From Callipepla californica brunnescens (Eukaryota > Chordata > Aves > Galliformes > Odontophoridae), in contig JALIRH010000062.1 in NCBI GenBank assembly GCA_023055505.1, positions 1,801,115 to 1,865,114 of the forward strand: a stretch of 64,000 bases of DNA. The letters run 5' to 3'. The notes below the pieces were generated by a model, which did not search any database, was not told where the DNA came from, and saw nothing but the letters and a program-made list of their open reading frames with translations. Below are positions 1-11,400 of this stretch, piece by piece (position 1 is the stretch's first letter; each line of letters begins with the position of its first letter). The position numbers were made by a program, and so were the translations under genes.

Positions 1-1004
1 GTTTACGTAAACATGCCTTCCTTGAACTAGCTGTTTATAGGATTCAAAAAACATACATGAATCTGAGTAATTTTCACATTATTGATCATTTACTGACATA
101 CTTTACTATGAAATGCAGATTTCCACTCAGATTTAAGAATGGAAATGATACTTTCATTATACATAAATGTGCACACTACCTATGTATTCACATTTCAACT
201 CTGCAATGCTTTCTATTGCTCTAGTGCTTCATTTTGTAAGCATTAATAACCGTCTCTCACAGCATTCCGAGTGGCAGGTAGAGTAAGTATTAATATCCCT
301 GGTGTTCAAGAGTTAGAGTCTTTTATCAAAACATGTCTGATAATGTAGTATTTCCTGAGAGGTAAAAGTGGAATTTAACATCTTATGACAGCAATCATTT
401 TAAATATAATTTTTTGCAAACATAAAAACCTACTGCACTTTTAGTTGTAGCTGTTTCATTCAAAAGGCAACCTAGAGAGTAAAAGTTTTCTTAGCTACCT
501 GAAAGTGTAATTCTTTGTTGAAGAATGAAAGTTTATGTTTCTGCTAACAAAATAAATTTATCTATGAATCTCAGAATTCTTATTATTGTGTAGTTGCTGA
601 AAATTAGATGTCCTCATTAGCAATTACGCTTTAGTAGGAACCAAAGCCAATTATAAAAAATGTTACAAGTGAATGAGATAACCAGAATTCTGATATTTAG
701 TCCTAATGTTTTCTATTTATAATTGCCTCTTTGTCTTGCAAATACACCCAGGCCCATTTAACTGCTGTTCTTCATTTCAGTTTTGTTTGAAAATTATTTT
801 CACTGTGCATCGAAATTCTTAAATGTGAGAGTATCTACCGCCCAGGGCAAAGTTACTCATAACATGCTACCTCATCTCTGAATTGCTAGACTCAGTAACT
901 AGACTGTTTACTTTCAAATGCAAACATGTTTTAGTCAACAAGAAAACTCATAGATTAACTTTTGTCACATATATGTGTATACACACACACACACACACAC
1001 AGTA
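1..1004. other. AT-rich unique DNA, no gene seen
   Basis: No long open frame, splice-bounded exon or recognisable repeat is visible here apart from the (AC)n tract near its right end. Stop codons are frequent in all frames. It looks like ordinary intergenic or intronic bird DNA. Confidence 0.6.
981..1001. repeat. (AC)n microsatellite
   Basis: About ten uninterrupted AC units, preceded by an ATATGTGTAT stretch. Likely length-variable. Confidence 0.95.
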
Positions 1005-1348
1005 GGGCAAATAACCCCCAAGAATAGCACCCAAAAGAAATGGTGCTAAAGATGGTATATTTTTGATGGGCTTAAGTAGATGGTATACAGATAGCTAATG
1101 GTATGCAGATAGTTAATAAGAAAAGAGTGGCTCGCCTTTGAAGATGGTCAAGGCTTGCCGATAACTCCACTCGGGAGGGATCTCTAACCAGAGATCCTTC
1201 CCAGGTGGTGGTCAGCCCTTAAGTGGGGTCTTGGGAGAGGTGAAGTCAAACTCCACCCCTTCCAATCACACTCAGTTGTGCCCCTGCAGCTGACTCAGTG
1301 CTCACCTCAGGTGATCAATCAGTGGTTCGGGCCGTGATTCAACAGTTC

Positions 1349-1350
<2 letters not shown>
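1005..1350 (+). mobile_element. probable LTR fragment (ERVL-like)
   Basis: This GC-richer island differs sharply from its AT-rich surroundings. It carries a near inverted repeat (gagggatctctaaccagagatcc, a hairpin commonly seen in bird LTRs) and phrases such as 'cagcccttaagtggggt' and 'ctccaccccttcc' that resemble the A/C-type LTRs at 3.5, 11.4 and 15.4 kb. It runs into an (AT)n tract on the right. No internal viral sequence is attached, so it would be a solo or truncated LTR. The assignment is by general character only; no target duplication was found. Confidence 0.4.

Positions 1351-1384
<34 letters not shown>
1351..1384. repeat. (AT)17 microsatellite
   Basis: Seventeen perfect AT dinucleotides immediately follow the LTR-like island. 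Confidence 0.97.
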
Positions 1385-1386
<2 letters not shown>

Positions 1387-3533
1387 CCATTATATAAAAG
1401 GATAGACTTGCAAGGTATCTTGGTAATGGAAGTTATTTTAAAGGAAATAAATAAAATTAAAAAATAAAATTATTCCTTCTTGGAATAGGTAAAATAAATA
1501 TGCAGAAACATAAAATTTCTCTCTTTTTTTTTCTTTTTACATGAAAGAAAGTTAACAAGCAAAAATATATAGTGAACCTCCCTCTTCTGATAACGAATAA
1601 CTTGCATTTTATTCTGCACTTTCTGACTTCACTTGACAAATCTAGGTAGAAAATACAGGCAGTGTATCTCAGATAACGTTGGTTATGTTCTGTTCCAAGC
1701 CCTCTGCATAGAAGAGCTTTGACTAAAAGAACAGGTAAACTGAAGTCCAATAATAAGACTCTGTTGCTGATTAAATATTCTTGCTCAAACAAATTAGTAT
1801 TTGCATATAAAATAATGTAGGTTGTGATACTGCAAATCATTTGCCTTTCCTTAGTAGATATACAATTGCATTTTTCCATGCAACTCCTCTTGGAGAAAAT
1901 AGCTGGTGATTTCCAGATAAAGTACAGCGTTATCAAAAATTGTTAATGTTCATTTAAACAGTATAGAACCCCTCTCAGAGCGGGCTAGATTTAGCTCTTG
2001 TAGAAGTATTTATGACTAAGCTTCACATGTTATATGAAGGTAAAAATGTTTAAAATTGAATCCATCTTTTGCAGTATGACTTCACGCTCTCATATGTATG
2101 CGGTCAGAAGGAGCAGGTAAGATCTTCAGCTTAAAAAATTATTGTTTGTTCTTCCAAAACACAAGATTTGTCATCCATTTATCATATTAGAAATTCCACA
2201 TTGTCCTGCTCCATGAATTTGGGCAAGATGATGAACATCAATGGGAAAGTGTTTGTTAGGGGTTTTTCCACTAAAGAAATCACTAGTGAAATTCTCAGAA
2301 TCCACATTTTATAGCACAAGCTAGCTGGAATCTGGCTTGGATGTACATATTCCTTTCTTAGCCTGTATTATTTATAGAAATAATACATACATAATGGGAT
2401 GAATTATAGTAGAATTTTACACATTACACTTTAATTCTTAGTAAGACTCAAATGGTATCTCTGCACTGTGGTGGTAATACTTGTAATACTGTTAAATCAC
2501 CTGAAGCAGCTAATTACACACATTTATTTATCTATATAAAATGCTCTACTCACTGTAATGTTAGTGTTTATATTATTACTATTATTATTGTTATTATTAT
2601 TGTTATTTATATGCTTAAAGATACACTAATATAATTAGCCTGCTAGAAGTGTTCAGATGTCTCTATGATTCCTATATGTAGCAGATATGTCTACATGCAA
2701 TAATGAGAGAATACTGAAAATTAGTTATATTCCATTTAATATGTGAGATAAGCAATAAAACCTGAGAAAAGAATGAAAAGAATGTTATTTTTCCTTTGAT
2801 TCCTTTGATAGACAAGAATGGAAAACAAACCCAAAGTGTGTGGCTTAGTACTGAAGAATACATCATTTGGTCCAGTGACCATGGATAAGGGTGAAAGAAA
2901 AACTAAGGTCCTGCATGCTTCCAATGATTTTTGCTTCAAGAAAGCTGTAGTTAGAATGCAACCTGCACAAGTACCTATCTTTCATGAATTAAAATGTTAC
3001 TAATTTTCATTGTCATTTATTTTATACAACGGAAAACCTAAAGGTTTGCACTCTGTGTTCTGAGATTATTACTGTACATTGCATAAATAATTACCTCCTC
3101 CCAAGTAATTTCTGTTGCACAGAACTTGGTACAAGTCCTTTCTGTAGGTAATCCTTGCTACGTTGCAATAGGTATACTTACTGGACTTAGGTTAAGCATA
3201 ATTTCTTATCTAATTCAGCATTTTTATGTTTGTTTGTTTTCCACAGTTAGTCAGTAACTCTGCTGTGAATTGTGGATGGATATGTAAACATCCACTTAAC
3301 TTTCTATCCTTTCTAACTGTGGCCTGCTCTAGTCTTAGATAGTCTTAGATAAATAAATTTCTGAATCAAAATATTTACTCCTAAGTCTGCTTAATAATAA
3401 TAATAATAATAATAATAATCACACTCAGATGTGATTTTAGAGTCTTAGGAAACATTTCCATTCTTAACTTCCCTGTAAAGAGCACGTAGAATACTCACTT
3501 TTTAAGTACGATATTTTCAGGGTTCAGTGGAAA
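1385..3533. other. AT-rich DNA without a recognisable gene
   Basis: The stretch holds an interrupted (ATT)n tract at about 2571-2607, a (TAA)n tract of about nine units at 3391-3418, and nothing else recognisable. A 61-codon open frame at 2818-3003 on the + strand has a protein-like composition but no family, no splice context and no homologue in the window. It is not called as a gene. Confidence 0.6.
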
Positions 3534-3847
3534 TGTTAAGTCACAGCTTGAAAAAGTGATTAAGCACCTGGTAGGAAGGCAGGGCCAATCCAGGGAAGCT
3601 CATACTTATTCAATGCACCTGAGTGACTGGAAGGGGTGGAGCCAGGATCCACCCCTCATTTAATGGTTGGTAGTGAGGGCAAGGTTATCTTGCTGGAGAT
3701 CTCTGTGGGCCTGAGATCTTTTGAAGGTAAGTAGTGATTTTCCCTTATTTCTGTGCATATTGCTGTTGTGTTTGAGTAAATCCTCACTTGCTGTAACCTG
3801 GGATCTTGCAGCTCTGTTGTCATTGCTGTGCTTTTCATCATGTTGCA
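3534..3847 (+). mobile_element. LTR of old ERV, type A/C (left copy)
   Basis: This stretch aligns well by eye with 15407-15735 and more loosely with 11401-11690. Shared landmarks are 'aagtcacagcttga', 'cacctggtaggaaggcag', 'gactggaagg', 'catttaa' followed by a GC-rich patch, and 'gggatcttgcagctctg'. It starts TG and ends CA near 3847. A TATA-like 'catttaatgg' and the 3' polypyrimidine-rich end fit LTR structure. Gag-like relics follow directly, so it is the 5' LTR of a + strand element. Its closest partner is the copy at 15.4 kb, which suggests one original element later split by other insertions. Confidence 0.7.
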
Positions 3848-4896
3848 CTTAGTGGGTATAACAGTAGTGTATGAATTTAGAGTTAATTATCTTAAGAAGA
3901 TAATGTATTGGCTGGTTACTGGGATTCCTAAGACCACAATGAAGAAGCTTGTGGGGGAAACCCTGGGATTCTTTGGTACTCCATGGCTGACTGTCATATG
4001 AATTACTGAAGAATGGGGACCTATAGGAGACAATGGTCCCATTATTAAACTGTCCTCCAAGATGGCTGAGTTCTTGGATATAATCGAACAAACTTTCCTA
4101 ATAACCAAGGGAAGAGCAGTAGCAGCATCTGCTATGGCGTGGCTGCTACTATTGAATACTAATGCATACCACTTCTCCAAGGAAGGATTGATAGATGAAA
4201 GTGACCTTTATAAGTCTCTAACAGGTGAATAGAAAATAAAATTACACTTGGTGAACTGCCTCATTGCTAATGGCATTTCCCCTCTAAAAATAAGAAGTGT
4301 ATCATTAGAAGGGGAAAAGGACTTAGATCAACAGGATCCTTGGATTCTGGCTGAATCTAAAAATAAACGGAAAATTGAGGAGACTGAAGTCCAACTAGAG
4401 GATGTGGGAACTTCTTATCCTCTAGAAATCAGACCAGTAATTACTCAAAAAAAAAAAAAAAAAAAAAAAAAAGAAATGTCGAGACAGGTCATTGGGGCTG
4501 CTACCCTAGGAATGGCCTCCTTCCCACCTTACATTACAACTGACAGTGTGCCTGTGCATGCTGAACTTACTGATTTAATACAATTACTTAAATATAAGCC
4601 GCAACAGAGCATAATAGCTTGGTTCTTAGGATTATGGGACCTGGGGGCCAATGTGTGGTTATAAATGAACCACTGACTTCTAAATTTGAATCAGACACCA
4701 CTCATCTGGCCCTCAGACAAAGACTATAAGACTGTAAAGCACAACGACAAAAATATTATCTCACTCAGTGGATAATGTCTGCATGTAGAATTATGTGGCC
4801 AAGTGTTCCCCAGTAAATACTTGTCTGTGGACTTTGGAGTGTCAGCTGTTTATGATCTGGTTTGGCCTGATTCTGGGGGAGGATCTATGGACCCAC
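3848..4896 (+). pseudogene. decayed gag region of ERV A
   Basis: The region after the A-type LTR is open in pieces. The longest piece, 4248-4664, contains a polylysine stretch from an A26 run at 4447-4472. It ends in a stretch with the pattern ELTDLIQLLKYKPQQS...WFLGLWDLGA, typical of retroviral Gag, where a Trp-rich 'W..RLWD.GA' segment is common in bird ERVs. Upstream (3900-4230) a second piece in another frame looks like the Gag N-terminus. Several frameshifts and stops break the gene, so no protein is made. It stops abruptly at 4896, where the LTR of element B begins. Confidence 0.6.
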
Positions 4897-5346
4897 TGTT
4901 GTAGTGTTGTGATTTTTGTTGCCAGTGTTCCACATCCCGACATCATGTTGGGAGTTAAGAGTTAATACTCTGGTGAGGAGTGGAAGAGGGGTGGATCTCC
5001 TGGCTGAACACCATCCGCTCTCAGAGATAAAACATGTGTGCTTCCCCTGCAGTTTTACTGATCTCCTATCTTGTTTACTCCCGTCTTTCTCATTTTTGTT
5101 CTATTTTGATGAATTTAGTAATTTACCGTTCCTCCTCAGATTGTTGCCACTGTTGTTTTTGTAGACCCACCTGTTATCTTCATACCCTCCTTCCTTTTCC
5201 CCCCTCCCAGAGCACACCCAGCTCTATTCAGACAGCTACATTGCCCGAAGGCAGGGCAGTTTTCTTATTTTCTTTCCCTCTATCTCTCTCCTTTATTTTT
5301 CTTGTGTCTTTGTCATGGTCTTAGACCTGAAGATAACAATGTGACA
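4897..5346 (+). mobile_element. 5' LTR of ERVL-like provirus B
   Basis: Starts TGTTGTAGTG and ends near ATGTGACA. It shares a series of landmarks with 10212-10749, 10750-11219 (reversed), 26524-27043 (reversed) and 29607-30175: 'gtgattttt' near the start, 'ttccacatc..acatcatg', 'agagttaa..ctc', 'agataaa' (TATA-like), 'cctcctcag', 'gacccacctgttatct' and a terminal 'gataacaatgtgaca'. It is about 90 bp shorter than its partner, mostly in the simple-repeat portions. Confidence 0.75.
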
Positions 5347-6517
5347 ATTATTGATGGAGAATACATGCAATTGAGAATCTCTGCTTCATTCTAAGACTAT
5401 TGCATAGAGGACTAAGGGCCATTGTGTTCCTTAGAACACACTGGTTTCTTTTTAAGCTCACTATGTTCACTGTGGGAGTTGTATCTGCATATGCCATCTT
5501 AAGGGCACAGTTGGAGATAACTTGCCTGCTGCAGGTTCCATCCTGGTGAATGTAACAGATGATACCATGTTTGGACGGGTTTCCAGGTTCTCTTCTCAGT
5601 TCCCAATGCTTGTTCAGGATGCCAGCTTAGGGACTGATATCAGCCTTCCTGAATGTAGTCTCTGCAATAGTATTTTACATCATGTGGAGGAAGCCTGTCT
5701 CAAAACCAGGGTGTTGAATGGCAGGGATTGTGGAGAGGTTTAGGAAAGATTCGAAATGCAGGAACACCTGTGGGATCCTGAGAAACTAAGTAGGTATTTG
5801 AATAAGGAATGGCGTGGCTCAGAAAGATCTGAGAAGGAATGGTTTATCTGGGGCTTGGGTGGTGCTTACTGAGCTATATTTAATACTATTCTGGAGACAG
5901 ACAGTTTCCAAACTGAGGTCTGAACCAATAGGGGAAGCCTTCAAGTGAAACCTGACTAACCACAGGAAACACCAGTATCAGTGTCAGTTGTCCCTGTGGA
6001 AGGACAGAAATGGAAACAGGTGTCCTCATGCCTAGAACAGAGGGAAGAAGAGGAAGATCCAGGAGAGAGGCCCTCATCATAACCATCATCACTGAGAAAG
6101 GCAACTAAGAAAAGTGAGAGACAGGGAGAGGAGAGTGATGAGGAAGTCACTGTTAACGCTATTTGTTGAGCCCTGGAAATAACTGAAATCCAAGGCTCAA
6201 GAAAGGAGTTTGTACAGCACTTGGATAAAACTATTATCACCTGCTTGCTTCAGTGTTGGAACAATGGGGCCAAAAGTGTGTCACTAGATGTTAATAAAAC
6301 TCACCAACTAGGAAACATTGCCCGAGGCCCAGCTGTCAACAGAGGAATTAGTAGATGTCTGGATGGATTCTCCACCCTCTGGGAACAAATGTTCTTAGCT
6401 GTAAAGGAAAGACATCCCTACAAAGACAATTTGGAGCTGAAGATGAGAATATGGGATACTGCTGAGAAAGCAATCCAATATTTGAGAGAAAAAGCTGTGG
6501 TGGGAATGAAGTATGGA
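5347..6517 (+). pseudogene. decayed gag of provirus B
   Basis: After the 5' LTR and leader, broken frames encode Gag-like pieces. The clearest is 6221-6517: a stretch with CLLQCWNNGAKS, then 'LGNIARG', then a segment ending near AVKERHPYK. This pattern is typical of the Gag of bird ERVL-type elements. A charged Glu/Arg-rich stretch lies at about 5990-6130. The frame at 6221 runs on into an inserted CR1 fragment and ends there. Confidence 0.6.
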
Positions 6518-6600
6518 TTCATAGATACATTAGGTTGGAAAGGACCTACAAGATCATCTAGTCCAACCATCCTCCTACCACCATCCATACCCACCAAAAT
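6518..6600 (-). mobile_element. short CR1 3'-end fragment
   Basis: The + strand text 'aggttggaaaggacctac' followed by 'aagatcatctagtccaacc' is the reverse complement of the conserved CR1 3' end, also seen at 56.3 and 21.3 kb here. Only about 80 bp is present. It lies inside the gag relic of provirus B and so inserted after it. Confidence 0.75.
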
Positions 6601-7309
6601 ATGATGTATGATGTATGTTGTATGATCCCAAGGATCCATGTGAGGACCATAATCATGAAAGAGTCAGGAGTACACCTGATATATGTTGGAAGTTCTCAAG
6701 AACAGCACTGGTGAGGTACACCAGTACACTAGTAACAATGTTCCATACATAAGAGGACCAAAACAGAAAGTCTTCTTGAACTTATTCCGACACTTCAAAA
6801 CTTTGAATAAAAATTGCCACCTTTGCACACTTCCATTTCAGCCATAACAAAGATAGCAAAAAGACTAGAAAAAATGGAGAAGAGACAGGAAGGCATACTG
6901 GAGGAGTTGTCCCTAGTGATTAATAAGGATGAACCCACAGCAGTTATCAGAAACACCCAGTGAAGACTAGGATGATCCAAAGAATCTGCTGAAAGAGCTG
7001 ATGAAACTGAAGTCTTAGCTTTCAAAGGCAAATGCCTCCCTGCTTGGGCAAATGACAGAAGTAACTCCGTGTTGTGTGCAGCCCTGTGGAGTTACTTACA
7101 TGCAAATAGAGGAGATGTGAATAAGTGGCATAAAAAACACACTCCTGCACTGTGGGCACAGGTCAGAGAATTACAATGCAGAAAACAATGTAATTGCTCC
7201 AGTCACTGCAGGAAACCAATAGAGGGGCACTGCCCCAAGCTGGTGGGGGGAGTGGGGATAGGGGTAATAGAGTGTATTGGACTGTGAGGATTTTATAGCC
7301 TGGCACATC
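6601..7309 (+). pseudogene. gag end / gag-pol junction relic of provirus B
   Basis: Fragmented frames continue between the CR1 piece and the protease. A CCHC-like nucleocapsid finger may be present around 7170-7230, where cysteine and histidine codons cluster (ELQCRKQCNCSSHCRKP), but spacing is irregular and the frame is short. No intact protein can be made. Confidence 0.4.
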
Positions 7310-7790
7310 AGAGCCACAAAATATGAGGTGCTGGTGGACACCGGTGCACAGTGCACTGTGATGCTCTGAAATTATAAATGGACAGAATTGATTTATATTT
7401 CTGGATTGACTGGAGGTTCTCACGAATTGTCAGCATTAGAGACAGAAATAAGTCTCAGAGGTAAAGACTGGGAAAAGCATCCTATAGTGACTGGACAGGG
7501 GGCTCCATGCGTACTTCTCATTGATTATCACAGAAGGGAGCATGTCAAGAATCTGAAGGAATACCAATGGGCTTTTGTAATAGCTGCTCTGGAAACAGAC
7601 CACATGAAGAAGCTGTCTGGTTTGACTGGCCTGTCAGAAGATCTTCCTGTTGCAGGGATACTAAAGGAAAAAAAGCAGCAGGTACCAATTGCTACAAAAA
7701 ACGTGCACAGACAGCAGTACCTCACTAAAAGGGATTCCCTGCTCTCATTCATAACTGGATTTGTCAGCTAGAGAGCCAGGGAGTGATCAG
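7310..7790 (+). pseudogene. retroviral protease relic of provirus B
   Basis: The active-site motif VLVDTGAQCTVM is readable at 7328-7363, the hallmark of an aspartic protease (D-T/S-G). The following frame at 7388-7771 stays open for 127 codons and fits the rest of the protease and the start of reverse transcriptase. A stop soon after the active site and later frameshifts disable it. Retroviral protease normally cleaves Gag and Gag-Pol; this copy cannot. Confidence 0.7.
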
Positions 7791-8620
7791 CAAAACTCAC
7801 TCACCTTTTAACAGCCCCATATGGCCGGTGCGTAAAGTCAGTGGAGAATGGAGGCTGATGGTAGATTACTGTGGCCTGAATTAAGTCACACCCCCACTGA
7901 GTGCTGCTGTGCCAGATACGTTAGAACTCCAGTATAAGCTGGAGTCAAAAGCTGCCAAGTGGTGTGCCACCACTGACATTGCTAATGCCTTCTTTTCAAT
8001 TCCTTTGGCCATGAAATGTAGGCCACAGTTTACTTTCACCTGGAGTGGTGTTCAGTACATCCAAGGGTGGAAACATAGCCCAACCATTTGCCAAACCACA
8101 CTGGAACAGGATGGTGCTCCCAAGCACTTACAATACATTGATAATATCATTGTGTGGGGCGATGCAGCAGAGGAAGTTTTTGAAAAAGGAGAGTAAATAA
8201 TCCAGATCCTCCTGCGAGCTGGTTTTGCAATTAAGTGAAACAAAGTGAAAAGACCTGACAAGAAATTCCTTTCCTAGGAGTAAAGTGGCAAGATGGGCGT
8301 TGTCACATCCCAGGAGATGTGGCCAACAAAATCACCAGTATGTCTCCACCCACTAGTAAGACAGAGACCCAAGCTTTTTTGCGTGTAGTGGGCTTTTGGA
8401 AGATGCAACATCCTCTACACTGGTGGTGGAAAAGGAGGTCCCACTTGGAGTCTGTGGCAGAGAGTGTCTGGAGAGATCCAAGGCCAGCCCCTTGGATTCT
8501 GGACTCAAGCATACAGGGAGTCAGAAGAGTGTTACATTCCAACTGAGAAGAAGATCTGAGACATGTATAAGGGGATTCAGGATGCTTTTGAAGTAATTGG
8601 TACTGAAACACGGCTCCTTC
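7791..8620 (+). pseudogene. reverse transcriptase relic of provirus B
   Basis: The palm and fingers motifs follow in order: a 'SPIWPVRKV' type segment near 7815 after frameshift, 'WRLMVDY' at about 7849-7869, 'TTDIANAFFSIPL' at about 7972-8008 with the first catalytic Asp, and 'QYIDNIIVWG' at about 8130-8160 where the usual Y-x-D-D box reads YIDN. The second Asp is replaced by Asn, which would abolish catalysis even without the frame breaks. The thumb/connection part continues to about 8620 in other frames. Confidence 0.8.
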
Positions 8621-9120
8621 TGGCACCTCGACTGCCAGTGTTAAACTGGATGCTTAAGGGAAACGTTCCCTCTACCCATCTTGCTGCTGATGCCACTTGG
8701 TATAAGTGGATTGTGCTGATTACACAGTGAGCTCAGCTGGGGAACCCTAGCTGCCCAGGAATCCTGGAGGTGATTATGGACTGGCCTGAAGGCAAGAAGT
8801 TTGGAACATAACCAGCAGACCAGGTATCACGTGCTAAAGAGGCCCCAACATACAGTGAACTACCAGAAAATGATGAGATGTGCCCTATTCACAGACGGAT
8901 TGTGTTGTATTGTATTAAAGCATCTCAGATGGAAGGCTGCTGTGTGGAGCCCCTCAAGATGAGTTGCAGAGGCCACTGAAGGAGAAACTGACTTGGTTTG
9001 CAGAGGTAAAGGCTGTCCAGCTGGCCTTTGATGTGGCTGAATGGGAGAGCTGGCCTTATCTTTATACTGACTCATGGATGGTGGCAAATGTTTTATGGGG
9101 TTGGTTAAAGAAGTGGGAAT
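8621..9120 (+). pseudogene. RNase H relic of provirus B
   Basis: Around 8880-9110 a broken frame reads a 'FTDGLCC'-like start and later 'LYTDSWMVANVLWGW', the TDS motif and following helix of retroviral RNase H. The upstream part carries 'APRLPVLNWMLKGNVPS', the connection domain of this clade. Multiple stops separate the pieces. Confidence 0.65.
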
Positions 9121-10211
9121 GAAATGACTGGCAACAGTGGAGTAAACCTATTTGGGCTACTGAATGGCACTGCTGCCCAAACAAACTATGTTTACAAAGG
9201 TGAGTCATGTTGTTGGGCATGTGCCCAACAGTCCAAGTAGAATTGGACTAGCAATGCTAGGGTGGATTATTTCTAGCTTGGTGTGCCCATGAGACCTCAG
9301 GAAATCAAGGAAGAAATGTGACATATAAGTAGGCTAGAAACTGAGGGGTGGACTTAACTGTGGGCTCTGTTGTACAGGTTATCCATGACTGTGACACGCC
9401 ACAATTAAACAAGCCAAGAGGGTGAAACCTCTGTGGGGGGAAGAGTGATGGCAGAAGTGTAAATCTGGGGAGATGTGTCAGCTTTTTTATATCACCTCGC
9501 CATGAAATTGTGATGGTAAGCATTATGTGCTTACCACGGTGGAGGCAACCAATGGGTGCCTTGAAACATGTACAGTATACCATGCTACTTCTCAAAGCAC
9601 CATGTTAAGTTTCAAGAAGTAAATCCTATGTTGGCATGCTTCCCCATAAAGAACTGAGTCTGATAATGGGACCCATTTCTAAAGTTCATTTGTGGATATT
9701 TGGGCCAAAGAACACAGCTTTGAATGAATTTATCACATCCAGTACCATGTTCCAGCTTCTGGTAAGATTGAATGCTACAATGTGAAAAGTAATGGTTGGT
9801 GGTATGTTTAAGCACTGGGATAAGCATTTGGCAGAAGCCACCTGGTTGGTTGATACTAGAGGATTGGTCAATTGAGTTGGTCCTTCACAGTCCTGTTCTC
9901 TACATGCTGTAGAGGGAATAAGGTTCCTGTGGTACACATAAAGAGAATGTTGGGAAAAATGGTGTGGGTCCTTCCAGTTTCTGGAAAGGGCAAACCTCTT
10001 CATGGAACTGTTTTTGCATAGGTACCTGGGTCCACTTGATCAGTGATGGAGAAAAATGGGGATGTCCAGTGTGTACCACAAGGGAATTTGATGCTGGGGG
10101 AGTGTGGTCAGCAACTCCATGTATATATCTGTATATAGATATGTTTGTATATAATTCATGTTAGTTACTGTTTTATAAGTTAATTACTGCATATAAGTAT
10201 GTTAAGCATGG
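9121..10211 (+). pseudogene. integrase relic and 3' internal end of provirus B
   Basis: Fragments consistent with integrase follow the RNase H relic: a His-rich piece near 9200-9230 and a core-like segment near 9655-9740 ('SDNGTHF' region). At 10020-10120 a 'VHLISDGEKWGCPVC'-type tail precedes the 3' LTR. Frames are too broken to define domain limits. No env-like membrane protein is recognised between here and the LTR. Confidence 0.5.
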
Positions 10212-10749
10212 TGTAGTGGTGTGGAATGTTGTGGTTCTGTGATTTTTTGCTGGTGGTATTCCACATCAGAACATCATGTTGCTAGATAAGAAGTTAATGC
10301 TCTGGTGGGGAGCAGATGAGGGGTGAAGCTCCTGGCTGGACACTGGGCACTTTGTAACACACTATCTCTCAGCTTGTTGCAGAGATAAAGCTTCCCCTGA
10401 AGTCTTACTAATGTAAGATCTCATATCTTGGTTACTCCTGTCTCTCTCAGTTTGGATTTAGTTTAGTTTAGATTCTTCAGTTGCTGGGTGTTTTGTTTTT
10501 GTTTGTTTGTTTGTTTGTTTGTTTTTGTGTAGACCCATCTGTTATCTCTGTAACCTTCTCCCTTCCCCTCCACACCTCCCCCCTCCCCCCCCCTCCCCCA
10601 GGTGCACAGCTCTATTCATGCGGCCTCAATGGCCTAAGTTGGGGCAGTTTTTTTCCTTTCTTTCCCTTTATCTCTCTCTCTTTTTTTTTTTTTTTTTTTT
10701 TTTCTTGTGTCCCTGTCACAGTCTTAAACCTAAAGATAACACCATGACA
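10212..10749 (+). mobile_element. 3' LTR of provirus B
   Basis: Begins TGTAGTGGTG and ends ACCATGACA. It has the shared LTR landmarks: 'gtgattttttgctggtggtattccacatcagaacatcatg', the TATA-like 'agataaag' at about 10382, and 'gacccatctgttatct'. It contains a (TTTG)n tract at about 10496-10527, a C-rich stretch at about 10577-10600 and a T-run at about 10680-10703, which explain its extra length over the 5' LTR. Confidence 0.75.
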
Positions 10750-11219
10750 CCCAAGCCCTGGGAAAGGGGGGAAGGGGAAAGGGTATGGAGATAGGCCTGA
10801 AAATGAAGCAATGGCAATGATCTGAGTAGGAAAGGTAATTTACTAAGTAAGATATTGAAATGCAAAATAACATAACTGGAATTTAAGCTAATAAATAAAA
10901 TGAGAGAGTTTCCAAGAAACAAAGGCCTTTAATGCTGAAGGGGAGATAGCTATGGAGCACACGCTGCAGATGAGACAAGCAGAAAGTGAAGAAAAGAGGG
11001 TGTCTCATGGCCTGCAGTTTTCTTTCCCTCTGAACAGAAAACAGACATGATGTAACACAGAATCCTCTGGGATATGTAGTTCTTCTTCTCTTCTGAGATA
11101 GGCATACCCAGAACTGTCTACAATCTGTTGATCTGGAGCATTAACTCTTTAACTCCCAAATGTACTACGTGATGTTATGATACAGTATACAGATAATAAA
11201 AAATCATAAAACCATGAAA
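10750..11219 (-). mobile_element. LTR of the same superfamily, reverse orientation
   Basis: The reverse complement reads from 'ggttttatgattttt' through 'gggagttaaagagttaatgctcc', 'ctcagaagagaagaagaac', 'cagcattaaaggcctttg', 'aatatcttacttagtaaatta' and 'cctactcagatcattgcc' to 'tttcccagggcttggg'. This matches the solo LTR at 29607-30175 closely in order. It lacks the last 60 bp or so of the LTR, being cut exactly at the 3' end of provirus B. It is therefore a separate, truncated insertion. Confidence 0.75.
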
Positions 11220-11400
11220 TGGAAGAATTTCAAATTTGTCTGTGAATTCAAGTTGAAGGAGGTGATTTATGATAATACTTTCAAGAATCTGAACCTGGTT
11301 AAGACCTCAGCATGGATGAGGGATGTTACCTCAAAACAGGTGTCTCCCCACCAGAATTGCAGACTTGTGTCCATACTAAGCACTTTGGTAGCCTCAGAGG
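11220..11400. other. short spacer between two LTRs
   Basis: About 180 bp with no recognisable feature. It may be the remnant of internal sequence from a neighbouring ERV or pre-insertion DNA. Confidence 0.4.

Larger units (their letters stand above)
4897..10749 (+). mobile_element. old ERVL-like provirus B, LTR to LTR
   Basis: Two related LTRs (4897-5346 and 10212-10749) enclose, in correct order, relics of gag, protease, reverse transcriptase, RNase H and integrase, all on the + strand. No env relic was seen, as is usual for ERVL-type elements. The LTRs differ by many substitutions and indels, and every gene is broken by stops and frameshifts, so the insertion is old. Flanking bases are cccac on the left and cccaa on the right, possibly a mutated 5-bp target duplication. 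The left neighbour is ERV A gag and the right neighbour is a reversed LTR, so the surroundings are themselves rearranged. Confidence 0.75.

Noticed and set aside
1457..1936. 159-codon open frame on the minus strand
   Set aside because: Cys/Phe/Lys-rich translation of AT-rich DNA with no domain, no splice context and a homopolymer-encoded lysine run; most likely chance.
2818..3003. 61-codon frame with protein-like composition
   Set aside because: Too short, no recognised family, no supporting splice sites or neighbouring exons.
4892..10754. cccac/cccaa as a sure target duplication of provirus B
   Set aside because: One mismatch in five bases next to C-rich DNA, and the neighbours on the two sides do not join into one older sequence; kept only as a possibility.
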